Of a stretch of DNA of 64,000 nt, positions 43,484-53,987 are shown piece by piece. The DNA is from Ulva prolifera. Lineage: Eukaryota > Chlorophyta > Ulvophyceae > Ulvales > Ulvaceae. How positions within the stretch are numbered: position 1 is the stretch's first letter; every line of letters starts with the position of its first letter. The notes beneath the pieces were generated by a model, which was not told the origin of the DNA, did not search any database, and saw only the letters and a program-made list of their open reading frames with translations. The stretch is from assembly GCA_023078555.1 (NCBI GenBank), contig CM041204.1, positions 3,564,430 to 3,628,429 of the forward strand, read 5' to 3'. Both the position numbers and the translations under genes were made by a program.

Positions 43484-44564
43484 AGGTACAAAGGACAGAG
43501 GCCGAGCAGCGAGCCGTTGCCAGGAATACACACGCAAATCCACTCACGCAGTCATGGCACTAGGCCGGGCACGAGCACGTACCACAGCTCGGCCGGTGAT
43601 GCCAGCCAAAGATTGAAGCCCCGCACGGAGCACAAGAGCATTCCCCTTGCACAACGCCACACTCAACCGGCGCAGAGCATTCGTCACAAACAAAGCACGG
43701 TTCACCTTACCACACCGAGACGCAACCTCCGCCAGCCGATTCAAGTGATTCATGGCAGGCCGCCCCAAGCGACCATGCGTCTCATGCGACAACGGCACGA
43801 AACTATACGCATCAGGGTCGTACAAACGATAAGCAGTGCGTTTCTGCACGTCCCGCGTCTCCGCAGCACCCCCGTCCTCGCGGGCCGCACGGCCGCAATA
43901 GGAACCAGCACAGGGGTTCACAACCGACACATCTCCTATGCACAAAGGGTCGCCCGGCGGCATAAACATGATGTCCCCCAGTTTCTCCTGGGCCACTGCC
44001 CTGAACACCTCATCCAGCGCCGTTGCCAGCGCGGCAGCGGCCTGCTCTCCAGGCCCCGCTGGATCCTGACCACCCGTCGCCGCCGCCGCCGCCAGGGCCG
44101 CAGCCTGCGCTGGCGCGTGGCGCCCCATCTGGGCGCTGTGTCCAGCATCGGCGTCGGCGGCCGGAGCAGGCGTAGGTGCCGGCGCCTCGTCCGCGCGCGC
44201 GGTTGGCGGCGGCGGCGGGGCTGCAGGCATCGGCGCCGCGGGCAAGGCCGCCCCACGCGAAGGGCCCGCGACCTGGGAGGCGGGCTGGGGCGGAGCAGGG
44301 GGGGGCGGGCCCAACGGGCCAGCATGGATCTGCCTCGATGCGTCCGCGAGCCGCGCGCGGACGAACGGCGCTGTGCGCGGGATGCGCGTGGATGCCACAC
44401 ACGCGTGGGACCCGATCTCGCGCCATTGTTTTTCAACGATATTGTGGCGCGAAGTCCAGGTCCCCGCATTGTGTGTGCAATTCATCGCGTGGTCGAGATC
44501 ATGCGGCTGTATGAGAGTGCCACATTCGCAGCGCGAGCCGACCGCATTGGGAGGGGCTGGGGAC
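43484..44564 (-). mobile_element. LINE c2', 3' fragment with intact CCHC-RLE frame
   Basis: It is truncated at 44564, just upstream of the knuckle CECGTLIQPHDLDHAMNC. The minus-strand frame 44578-43544 carries the knuckle, an Ala/Pro linker and the whole RLE part (GDPLCIGDVSVVNP, KRTAYRLYDPDAYSF, PLSHETHGRLGRP) without interruption. This makes it the best reference for the endonuclease domain. It differs from c2 by many substitutions, so it is a separate insertion. Confidence 0.88.
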
Positions 44565-44649
44565 ATACATACATACATGTATGTATGTAGTTACAAAGGA
44601 CAGAGGCCGGGCAGCGAGCCGGGCAGCGAGCCATGTATGTATGTATGTA
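44565..44649. repeat. (CATA)n/(TATG)n tails with a 43-bp LINE c stub
   Basis: ACATACATACATGTATGTATG is followed by the last 43 bp of the c element (44590-44632, with GGGCAGCGAGCC doubled) and then ATGTATGTATGTATGTA, which is the 3' tail of LINE a2. The stub is flanked on both sides by TATG repeats. Confidence 0.85.
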
Positions 44650-46050
44650 CGATTACATAGCCGTATCCATTTGGACATTGGCAACTCCGAAATCCGGGAC
44701 CGAAAGAGGCATCCAAGCAACATGCTGCCGCAAACTCTGACTTGCGCCACAGAATGCAACAACACGAGCCAATTCACCTAGAGGGGACGGGCGATTTGCA
44801 ACACCCGACACCCCAGCATCACCACCAACACCATCAACACCGACAATAAGAACAACCGCTACATCACACCACGAAACACCAGAGGCACTGTCATAAGGAC
44901 CTGGCCGTGCGAGCAACTGCCGCACCAAAACTGCAACGGCGGAGACATGCCGATCACGATGTGCCACTGGGACAGGTGGCAGAACTGCCCCGATGGGTGC
45001 ACGTGCGATGTAGGATGTGAAGACATCAGCAGCACGTGAATATTCCAAATGCTTTTCACTACGGTGCCTACACAAGAAAGGAGACAGACCAGAACGAGCA
45101 GACATTAGCACACGCACAAGACCGGGCTCAACGGAGTCCATAAACGGGGCTAGTGACCCTAGTTCGTGTGTTATCACACCACGCAACCACTCTCCAGTGA
45201 CCTTATTGTCGCGACCACGCTTCTCAAATCGTTGTTCAAGGTATGCCAACCACATGACAGCCACGACCTTCTCACGGGTAAGATTTGAGTACGTGATTGT
45301 GAGAGGGCTTTGTTTGGACGGCTGATCATGCATGCCGAGACGTTTGGACACCCTGGGTGGCCCACGTCGGCGGCGATGCTCAGGCTCGGGTGGAGCCTGT
45401 AAGGCAAGTCTGATGTGTGCATATCGTTTCAGTTCTGCCGCAATGGCCGTGATGCGGGAATGAAAGTCCCCGCCCACCCCCGGCCCCCGTTGAGAGTGAC
45501 CCCGAATCGCGGTGGATTCCACCGCAACCGGGAATCGCTCCGCCCCCATGTGTGTCAGCTTTGCGTACCAGCAAAGTTTAGCTGCCTTGATCATTGAGCT
45601 CACAGGCAGGAGGCCCGTGTCGGAAAAAAGAATCTCCTCCCTGCAATCGAACTGGTGCAGACCAAACACCATGCGGATTGCCTTTTTACAGATGTTATCA
45701 AGTTTGTCGAGTTCAGTTTTTGGGCCAATCCAGACCTCAGCCCCATACAAAGCAGGAGTATATATGAACGCATAAACAAGGCGGAGCCGGGCGGTCACCG
45801 GGAGGTAGTGGCAACGCAGCACTGGCCGCCACGCGCCAAGTGCCTTGTTCATCTTTGCGCGTACATGATGCATATGTTCAGACCAAGAGCCATTTGACTG
45901 GAAGAAAACACCCAAGTATTTGTAGGTGTGAACAGTCTCCAACTGCGACCCCCGCAGCTGGAAGACAACTGGTGCGCCGCCCTGTGGCTGATTGAACACC
46001 ATAGTTTTAGACTTCAACACATTTGGTAAGGAGCGCCATTGAAACAACCA
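44650..46050 (-). mobile_element. LINE segment a2, 5'-truncated, uninterrupted 3' part
   Basis: The minus-strand frame ends MDTAM-stop at 44653; only about three bases separate the stop from the (TACA)n tail, so there is almost no 3' UTR. The coding part covers the thumb region (KSKTMVFNQ, YKYLGVFFQSNGSWSEH) and a C-terminal region with FLCRHRSEKHLEYSRAADVF. The palm is missing. The frame stays open rightward to 46446, but residues before FQWRSLPNV come from segment b and are not LINE protein. Confidence 0.85.
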
Positions 46051-46078
46051 AACAATGCTGCCAGTAGGCAGCATTGTT
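46051..46078. repeat. Hairpin at the 5' junction of LINE a2
   Basis: Same 12-bp arms and AGTA loop as at 15638-15671. Confidence 0.85.
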
Positions 46079-47910
46079 GGACTTGTTCGACACACCACGA
46101 GTGAAGCGGCACTGCCCCTGGCAAAGCACACAGCACGCACCTGAGGCTCAGTGGATGCACACGTGCCCGAGTCCGGCAAACAGGCCCGCTGCCGGACGCT
46201 TGCCCAGCACAAGAACGTCTGAGTCGACCCGCAAGCGGCGCAGCTTCGGCAGAGCTTACAGCGCCTTGGTGACGGCGCGCGAGCTCTGCCGCATCGGCGC
46301 ACGTAAGGGCGCTGCCGCTGATGTCGAGGCCGCGCAACGCTGCGGCAGACGGGCCCGCCGCAGCACCCGAGCATGGCGGGCGCCCTGGATTGGGAGGAGC
46401 TTGTCACCTGCACCTTCACATCCACCTTCAAATCCACCGCCGCCACCTCGCCCGCATCCCGCCTTCCCCGTCCCGCCTCCGCCTAGTGTGTCCAGCACGG
46501 CGCACGATGGCAGGCACCCCGGCCCAGCATGCGCAGCACGCAGCGCAGTATCCACCGCCGGCCCGAAACATGCCTCTGCCTCGACTGCACGGCGAGCCTG
46601 ACAGCTCAGACGGAATGATCGCTGCTTCGCAAGCCGCGCGCGATCATGATCAACGCCCGCTGCCAATGTACGTACGCGGCGCGTGCTGGGCGATGTGCTT
46701 CCCAGCAGCGCAGCATGCCCAGGAGGTGTCCGCGGCAGCCGGCGGCCGCCCTGGCCCTCGGCGCCGCGGCTCATCACAGCGTGCCAGCACCCGCCAGCCG
46801 CCGCCCGGAGGCCTCCTCACATTCCCGCCCCAGCGCGGCTGCAGACCCGCAAGGCAGTAAGCATGAGCTCTGGGACGACCGCCCGCGGCAGTGCCGACCG
46901 CCCCGTGTGCCAGAGCAGAGCACGCAGCACGGCGGGGGGCTGCACAAGCGTGACCGGCCGCGACCAGCCGCAGCAGCTTCATCAGTGACGCGCCGCCACG
47001 CCTGTCCACGTATGGCTCGGGGTCGGCCGGCAGCAGGGAAGATGGAGCGGCAGCAACGGTCTGTCTGGACGCTGAGCGTCCTGGACCATCGGGCGGGCGG
47101 GCAGCTCCAACTCGCAGGCCCATTCCATGGCCCGGCAAGGCGCGCCGCAGAGGCTTGGAAACACTGCGGCGTCTGGCCGAGGACGAGAAGCACATCGGCA
47201 GCATGCGCAGCAGTGGCCACACCTTGAAACGCTTGCCGCAGCCCGCGGCAGTAGGCCTGTGTCGTCCGTCCAAGCATCTAGTCCGACCACGCAATCGCCC
47301 TGCAAATCATGTGGCAATTGACATGGTCGGTCGCAGCGTGGCAGATGCATGTCCAGGACCACTCGTTCGAGGTCGTTCCAGTAGTCATCGCCCGACTGGC
47401 TCGAGATGTCGGCGGGCCACACGTGACCAGCGCAGCCGCTTTGGTAACAGGGCTGCCGCATGCAAACCCGCTTGGCAAACCCGCTTGGCGCAGGCAGAGA
47501 ACGACGCGGGTACTACACGAGAGCGGCGCGCTGCAGCCCCACGGCACTGAGGCGTGCCTGTGGCATTAAGCAGGGGAGTCTCAGTTGTGACAAGGTGATA
47601 CAGGGAGCACACCTCGAGTGCCCTACTGGTAGGCTTGTGTGGGTGGCAGCGATCGAAGGAAGAGTGCCCCACCGGCCACAAGCGCTCGGCTGAATCAGAC
47701 TCCAGGTCACCTGAGCCACTTCATCAGCGAGACATCTGGCTGCCTGCATGACCTTGTCTTATGACCCACGAATCTCAGATGCAGCGGTAGCAAGCCTGCC
47801 TTGTTTTTTGTTGGCACAGGTGGAGCTCCTCAAGGGGATGACCAGACAGCGCCGCGGCCCGTGCACACCACCCTCGTCCAAACCACCGCTGCACGAATCG
47901 CTGGTACGAA

Positions 47911-48369
47911 GTGGTGAATTTGTGGGGGATGTTGTCGGCTCTTGATTCCCTGCTGCCGCACATGCACACAGCTCAACACAGGTCATTGAGACAGGCTGCG
48001 GTGGCGACCCTGTCGGGTTCACTTCATGCAGCACGAACTGCATGCAGCTTCAGTCATAGCACTTGTGCAGAGAAGGTTTTTTCAGCTTGGAGACAGCAGA
48101 CACCCCCGACCACCTTTGGAAGATCACTCAAGCTGGCCTGCGAGGGCTCCCTTCACGGAGCCATTGACCGTGCCTCTCACGTCCATGGGCTCCCGGGATC
48201 GACAGTGGGGACGCCACTTGAGCATCTGTTCCAACTGTTCCACGAACACCTGTGTTCACTGGCAGCTGCGGCTGCTGAGCCAGTCCCATTGAGAGGTCAA
48301 GACAAACCGTCCCAGGCTCACAGGACACGCCAGCGGGCGAGGCAAGTGATTCGAAGCTCGGCACACTGA
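47911..48369 (+). CDS. Conserved hypothetical frame in b3
   Basis: Same frame as 17514-17966 with a 6-bp in-frame insertion (LCSLAAAAAEP). No family recognised. Confidence 0.27.
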   Translation: MVNLWGMLSALDSLLPHMHTAQHRSLRQAAVATLSGSLHAARTACSFSHSTCAEKVFSAWRQQTPPTTFGRSLKLACEGSLHGAIDRASHVHGLPGSTVGTPLEHLFQLFHEHLCSLAAAAAEPVPLRGQDKPSQAHRTRQRARQVIRSSAH

Positions 48370-50003
48370 CCAGGACGTCTTGATTGCTCCACAGCGTGCG
48401 CCAGAGCCTGGAGCACGCTATGGAGCACTCTGTGGGGACTCTGGCAGCAACGACAGCCGAGAGTCTGCGAAGCCTTGGAAGCCGTCAAATGTGGTATACA
48501 TGCAGTGCATCCGAGCCTCGAAACACAATCTAATCGGCATCTACATGCACCGCTCTGCGTGGTGCATCACCCTATGTATGGCTCGTGCTGCTCACTGACG
48601 AACGTGCTGAGAGACGCAGTCCGCGGCTCAATCTCACTCTCCTGCGCTGCGACCTGATGCGAGAGACAAAAGCATAGCGACACCCATGTCCTGGCTGTGT
48701 CGTGTATCCGGTAGCCGTGCCATGTATGCGCTTCGTCGGACAGCAGGGCTGTGTCGGCATACCGGAGCGACTCCGAGACGGCAGCAAGGAAACATATGCC
48801 TACGTGCTATTCGATGTCTGATCAATCGATCCGAAAGGCTGCATGCGAGCGTGAGGCGCAGCGATCTGCACATACGCACCTGTCGAAGCAGGTATCCACG
48901 TGAGCAGAGTGCATGAGCTCAGGATCCAGTCCACCCAAGCCACTGGCACTGCTGCGTGGCCTTGAGAAAGTGAGCAAGCCATGCGCGACATTGCAGCACG
49001 TTGCTGCTTCCCGAATCACATAAAGCGCACGTCGTGAGCATGTGAGGCACAGGTGGAATAATTCGTGGCCGAGGTAGCGGGGAGACTGCTCGAGGCCAGT
49101 CCCTTTTGATCTGGGGAGGACTCTGCTGCTGTTCACCAACGCCGTCGTGAAGCTTGCAGACTGCACTTGAATCAGGTTTGCAGCCGTCTGTATGAGTGCA
49201 GGGTATGTGTGCTGTGGGCTTCCCGTTGACGTTGCAGAGAAGTACTGTCTCGATGGCAGGCTCGCCTCCCGCATCCGCTTGGCCTTGCTTGTCTACGAGC
49301 GGCGATTTCTGCAGGGCTTCGATAGCATACATTCTCAGCTGTCTCAGGGGTGTGGAAGTCACACGCTGGGCGCTGCAGATGGACGCTGTCTGGAGCGTTG
49401 CAGCGACGGAGGTCTGTAGCCCAGGCGCACGATGGCTATCAACTGTCTGAGCGCTGTGAAGGCTGCCATTGGACAGGCGAGGGCGTTGGAAGTTGTCTGA
49501 AGGATCTTGGTTGACCCTGGGCCTGGTGCGAATCCCGATACCAACGCAGAGACCGGCTTGGAGCGGCGATGGTAACAGAGCAGCCGCGTGGCTGCTGCTG
49601 AATGGAAGATGGTAACACACACACACACACACACACATTGGTGTAATTGGGCTGCTTGTGGTGCTGCAGCGCCTCGACGGTGCAGGCCGCAGGGCGTTGT
49701 TGACCACTTGCCAACTCTGCCAGGTACAGCCCCGGAAAATAGGTGATATCTGGGGTCGCAGCCCTGGACGCACTGCAGATGCAGCGCTCCACTCCCGAAT
49801 CCTGGACCAGCCCTCTGGCAGCAGATGCACAACGCTGCCAAGTCGTGTGGTGCATTTGACTGGATGTTAGTTTGGACTGAGATGTGTATTGTGGCTTGTC
49901 GTGGCGTGGACAGCTATGGATCCGAGCCATGGACATGCCTTCAATGTTCATGTGGCTGGCACTGTGGAATCAGGGCCCGAGAGGCCTGGTACTCTGAGGA
50001 CGA

Positions 50004-50468
50004 TTGGCACATGCATGCAGGAGGTGCCAAAGGGCGCCTGCGATGTGTGAGGGCCCAGCTGCCACCGGAAGCATGCCACACAGCAACACCCCCTCAACCG
50101 TCCATCAATCCTCCCCAGGCATCACCGCTGCTTCAGCCACCACCAGTCCCTCAGCCACCACCGCCTGCCCTCGGCCACCCACGATCATCTGGATCCCCCC
50201 CGAAGACGCCGGAGGCTGGCCCAAACCGCTGCTCGCTCTGGCGCCAGCGACCAAGGGTGGCACGGTGTCTCGCGGGAGCAGCTCTATCTCAGATGTCCCG
50301 GACTATCTGAAGCCACAGGCAGGCGACAACGCAGAGGACATCGATGACTTGGGGTTTTATTTGGAGCAGGACGTGGAAACGGGGGTGACACCGCACGCAG
50401 CAGCAGGTGCGCCGCAGTCCTCAAAGCAGCAGAAGTTGCAGAGTGTCTCACATACTGCCCGCATCTGA
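50004..50468 (+). CDS. Candidate upstream exon of the exonuclease gene (b3)
   Basis: Nearly identical to 19599-20063, with Asp instead of Glu in EDIDDLG, as in b2. Confidence 0.28.
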   Translation: MAHACRRCQRAPAMCEGPAATGSMPHSNTPSTVHQSSPGITAASATTSPSATTACPRPPTIIWIPPEDAGGWPKPLLALAPATKGGTVSRGSSSISDVPDYLKPQAGDNAEDIDDLGFYLEQDVETGVTPHAAAGAPQSSKQQKLQSVSHTARI

Positions 50469-50611
50469 GCTGCGCATGCTTGCAGGGCCTGATTGCAGCA
50501 TCTTCCGCTTGGCCGAGCTCAGGATTCCCCCGACCACGAAAGCGTGCGCCCCCACCCTGTTCCCATCGCACAGATCGGCTGTGAACACATGCTGCAAGCG
50601 CTCGCCGCTGA

Positions 50612-51649
50612 CGCCCCAAAGACGCATGCAGGGCATTCTCGTACAAGAGGAGCTTGCTCCGCGACATCCAGAAGCGCGCAATGCGTGCGCATCGCACCGC
50701 GCGAAACGGCCAGCGAGGGCAGAGCCCGGTCATCCCGTACCGGCGCTACACAGGGTACATCGTCGTGCCCAGATTCGAGGCGCATGCCGCCCGGATGATA
50801 GCGCTGATACGGCAGTGGGGGCGCAAGCATCGCACATGCATCCTCGGAGTGGACGTCGAGTTTGGGCGGCCGCAGCCCGGCCGGCCTGACCCCGCCGCAG
50901 TGGTGCAGTTTGCGCTGGATGAGTTTGTCGTGATCATCCCCCTAGTGGTCCTCACCCGGCCTGCGAAGGGTGAGCCAATCCGGCAGCGCGCCCTCACGGT
51001 GCGGCCCCCACCCCCATTGTGGCCTGCAACGCTCACCGCTGCCTGCTGCGTGTGCGGTGCTAGCTGCGCCCAAGGTCTGCGCAATCCCGGTGAGCTGATG
51101 GGTGATACGTGGGGGCTGCTGCAGCTTCTGGCGGAGCTTCTCGCCGACGAGAACATCCTCAAGTGCGGCGTCGGCATCCGGAAGGACATGATCGGCCTGT
51201 GGCAGTTCTTTGCCTCGCTCGGCCTCGAGTTTGATGCCCGGTGTGACCCCAGCTGCTGCCTTGCCTGCGTCACCGCGTCACGAGGCTGGCGGCCCTCTTG
51301 GACCCCGTGGCCACACCCTCCCATGTGTATGAGACCGCCGCAGCCTGTATGCAGCGGCCTCGTTGATCTGGGCCGCGGGGAGGACGGAGCCAGCTTGCAA
51401 GCCCTGTCAGCTTGGCACCTCGGGTACACCATCGCCAAGGCCCGACGCCCACAGACCAGCTGGACACGGCTACCTTACAGCACCAGCCAGATTGGATACG
51501 CGGCAGATGATGCATGGGTGTCGCTGGAGCTGGGGCGGGCTTGGCAGGTACTGAACGCGCCCGGCCGCTTGATCGGCCGCATCGGCGACAGCCGGCCACG
51601 CCAGGCGCGCCGCACAGATGCCTCCAGCTGCTACGGCGGCACCGGGTAG
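50612..51649 (+). CDS. Werner-type DEDDy 3'-5' exonuclease domain protein (b3 copy)
   Basis: The open frame is the second intact copy and differs from b1 by very few residues (for example NPGELM against NPGDLM). The D-x-E, RKD and Y-x3-D motifs are all kept. The open-frame limit is 50612, and the translation start is uncertain for the same reason as in b1. Two intact and two broken copies in one array suggest that the b'/b2 lineage has lost function while the b1/b3 lineage kept it or was copied recently. Confidence 0.7.
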   Translation, partial: RPKDACRAFSYKRSLLRDIQKRAMRAHRTARNGQRGQSPVIPYRRYTGYIVVPRFEAHAARMIALIRQWGRKHRTCILGVDVEFGRPQPGRPDPAAVVQFALDEFVVIIPLVVLTRPAKGEPIRQRALTVRPPPPLWPATLTAACCVCGASCAQGLRNPGELMGDTWGLLQLLAELLADENILKCGVGIRKDMIGLWQFFASLGLEFDARCDPSCCLACVTASRGWRPSWTPWPHPPMCMRPPQPVCSGLVDLGRGEDGASLQALSAWHLGYTIAKARRPQTSWTRLPYSTSQIGYAADDAWVSLELGRAWQVLNAPGRLIGRIGDSRPRQARRTDASSCYGGTG

Positions 51650-52114
51650 GCCCGTGTACAGCCGACTCACGACGGCAGCGGCCAGTGAGCGCCCGTCGCT
51701 CAGCAGTGTTGGGTTGGCGGGCCTGATCACATGGGACCATTCCAACTGTATGGCTCTGGTTTCTGGATCATAGCCCTGAAAACTCTGCAGGGCGACCCAT
51801 CCCTGCTGGAGAGGCTGAGCATGGTGGTGGTGGCGGTTGCCGGTTGTTCCCCGCGCCGCGTGTGGCGCAACCCTGCAAGGGCGAGGTTGGCTGCAAGCTC
51901 TTGGTTGTGCGATCTGTGGTGGTGAACGCGCGAGGCGTGATGGGCGTGAGTACGTGTGGCACCTGGTGGCAGTACCTGGAAGCCCAAATGATAGTCAGTG
52001 CATGCCAACAGGGCTGGCTGTGGTTCTCTCTCTGTTAATAGCGGCCGCTCACATGAACCATGCACAATGTGTCGGAGCTCGGGTGCCCTTGAATCCACAA
52101 TGCCATGACGATCG

Positions 52115-52140
52115 CTGCAGGGTCAGCGATGACCCTGCAG
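52115..52140. repeat. Inverted-repeat insertion in b3
   Basis: Same sequence as 21710-21735 in b1. Absent from b' and b2. Confidence 0.85.
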
Positions 52141-52382
52141 CGGGGTGACCACAGTACCCAACACAGCTTCCAAAGCGTCTGCCCTGTGCAAGCCGCCCAC
52201 ATGGATGCCGCACAGCAGTATGTCTGCAGAATCCAGTTGTCCAGTGTGCTTCGTGCTCGACGTGCCCTGACGTCCTGCCCACCCCTTCAGCCAGGACGAC
52301 GAGTATGCAGCCCAGAGAGTGCCGACCAGATGCAGCTGTCGTCCATGCTATTCACAGGATCAGGCCCCACTTGTGCACTCCA

Positions 52383-52408
52383 ATTTAGATTTACTTTACT
52401 TTACTCCA
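52383..52408. repeat. 26-bp AT-rich insertion unique to b3
   Basis: ATTTAGATTTACTTTAC followed by TTTACTCCA interrupts a site that reads CACTCCAGATCG in b1, b' and b2. ACTCCA is present on both sides, like a short target duplication. Its low GC content stands out from the neighbourhood. Confidence 0.8.
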
Positions 52409-53305
52409 GATCGATCCACACTCGACAGATACACTAGTGCCAGCATGAACGTGTGGGACAGGCAGTGCAGCCTCGACATCTGCAGCCCACATCCAACACC
52501 AGCGTTCGTCATCATGAGAGCAAGTGGCGGTCCTTGCAGGTTGACGTTGGAGCTGCTCAGCTCAGTTTGCAGCGGATTGTGCATGTGGGGCGATGAGACC
52601 GAGCACGGCACAACCCAAGACAGGAGCGCAGACAACCGTACAGGCACTGCTGCCAATTCTGACAGCGAGTCAAGCCGTGGTGCAGGTGCAGGGCATGCAG
52701 ATGCTGCTGCAGTGCAGAGCATACTCCAATTCGGGCACGGACCACGAGTGCCCGGAGCAACACGGCATTGTCGCGACGGACCACACAATAATACCCAAGC
52801 TTACTGGCCTGCTACAGTCATACTCGACGTCTTGCGCAGAGGACACGACGCGGCAAATTCGCTCAACGCTTGCGTGTCCGCCTGGCATCAGAACCTATGC
52901 ATGAATGCGCCAGCAGCAGTGTGTACTCTTCACTCAAACGAAAGCATCTAGACTCTACAGGTGTATAGAGCGTAGGTGCTGTTGGCCGACTGTGCTAATA
53001 CAAATCGTGTTCTTGTGTCACGAAGGCCGCAACATCGTCAGGCACACCGAGTCCTCCCAGTGGATTGGCGCCGCGGGACGTACAACCGTACGCGGCGAAC
53101 AAAGTTAAGAGATCGACACTGGCAGGCTCCTTGGGTGCCCCCCCTTTTTTGGTCCCTCACATGTTGCCATTAGTGCTAGCGAGTGCCGAGGTACGCGAGC
53201 ACCTGTGAGGGCAAGGCGCGGTCACCACCACAGCAAGAACAGAGAACGGATTTCATTAGTAAGCCTCTAGTCGAGGCCGAATCGAGATGCGCTGGAGCGC
53301 CGCTG

Positions 53306-53611
53306 CTAAGAGGCCGCTGGCCGGCGAGCAGTGAAACGGGCGACAGCAAGATGAACAGCCGCCAGTGCCACGAACGTGCTCAAACTGAACCGATATGAGA
53401 CATTGAAGTTTGCGGATTCAGAAGGTGAGAAGGACAGGCATGGCTGCATGGCCGTTGCCAGCGGGGTCGCGAGAAACACCTGGATGCCCTGCGCAAGCCA
53501 TAGAGCGTCGATAGCAGTGATAATCTGCTCGACCATGGAGGTCAGCGACGGCCTGCTTGCGCTTTCAGGTCGCCTGACTGCTCGCGACCGCTGCGCTGCT
53601 GCGGGCTGCAC
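53306..53611 (-). CDS. Small hydrophobic protein candidate (b3 copy)
   Basis: Open 101-codon frame as at 29937-30242 (MVEQIITAIDALWLAQGIQV, FSLSTFVALAAVHLAVARF). The initiating codon is GTG here because ATG became ACG-side sequence; the internal Met of MVEQ is the only Met start near the hydrophobic part. No family recognised. Confidence 0.33.
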   Translation of the reverse strand: MQPAAAQRSRAVRRPESASRPSLTSMVEQIITAIDALWLAQGIQVFLATPLATAMQPCLSFSPSESANFNVSYRFSLSTFVALAAVHLAVARFTARRPAAS

Positions 53612-53987
53612 GCGCAGCTGTCCGCGCGTCTCTGGTGGCGACTCTAGCTATTCAACACTCTATAGGTTTACCTACGGACACGCACGACGCGTTTGCAACA
53701 TGCTGCCAACAGAATCCATGCCGCCGATACAGACCACAGCGACGGTTCCGAATCAAAATGAAACACGATCGATGGCAAGGCGACCGCGATCTGGCACCAC
53801 ACACGCACAAATTCACTCGAATACAGATCTTGCCGCAATGGAAGGCGCCTGCACAAGTATGCCCACTGCGTTTGTGCTGGGATCGAAAGCATCGAAGCAG
53901 GTGGCTCGAGCGGTGGCTCTGGTCACCAAAGCCACCGTGGTCAGCGGCTGCCAAGTCAGCACATGTGTCATGCATATCAACCGCTGT

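Larger units (their letters stand above)
46080..53987. repeat. Array segment b3 (full-length copy)
   Basis: Full-length copy sharing with b1 the inverted-repeat insertion (52115-52140), the short GGTGGTGGTGG stretch near 51822 and the absence of poly-C. It is nearly identical to b4 where both are present. It carries a 26-bp AT-rich insertion at 52383-52408. Confidence 0.92.

Noticed and set aside
44563-44640. Telomere-like repeat
   Set aside because: The unit is a 4-base CATA/TATG repeat, not a TTAGGG or TTTAGGG type, and it coincides with LINE 3' tails.
46051-46446. N-terminal 130 residues of the 597-codon frame containing LINE a2
   Set aside because: They lie on the segment b side of the hairpin, have no reverse-transcriptase similarity and are Cys/Arg-rich translation of GC-rich DNA. 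Only residues from FQWRSLPNV onward are LINE protein.
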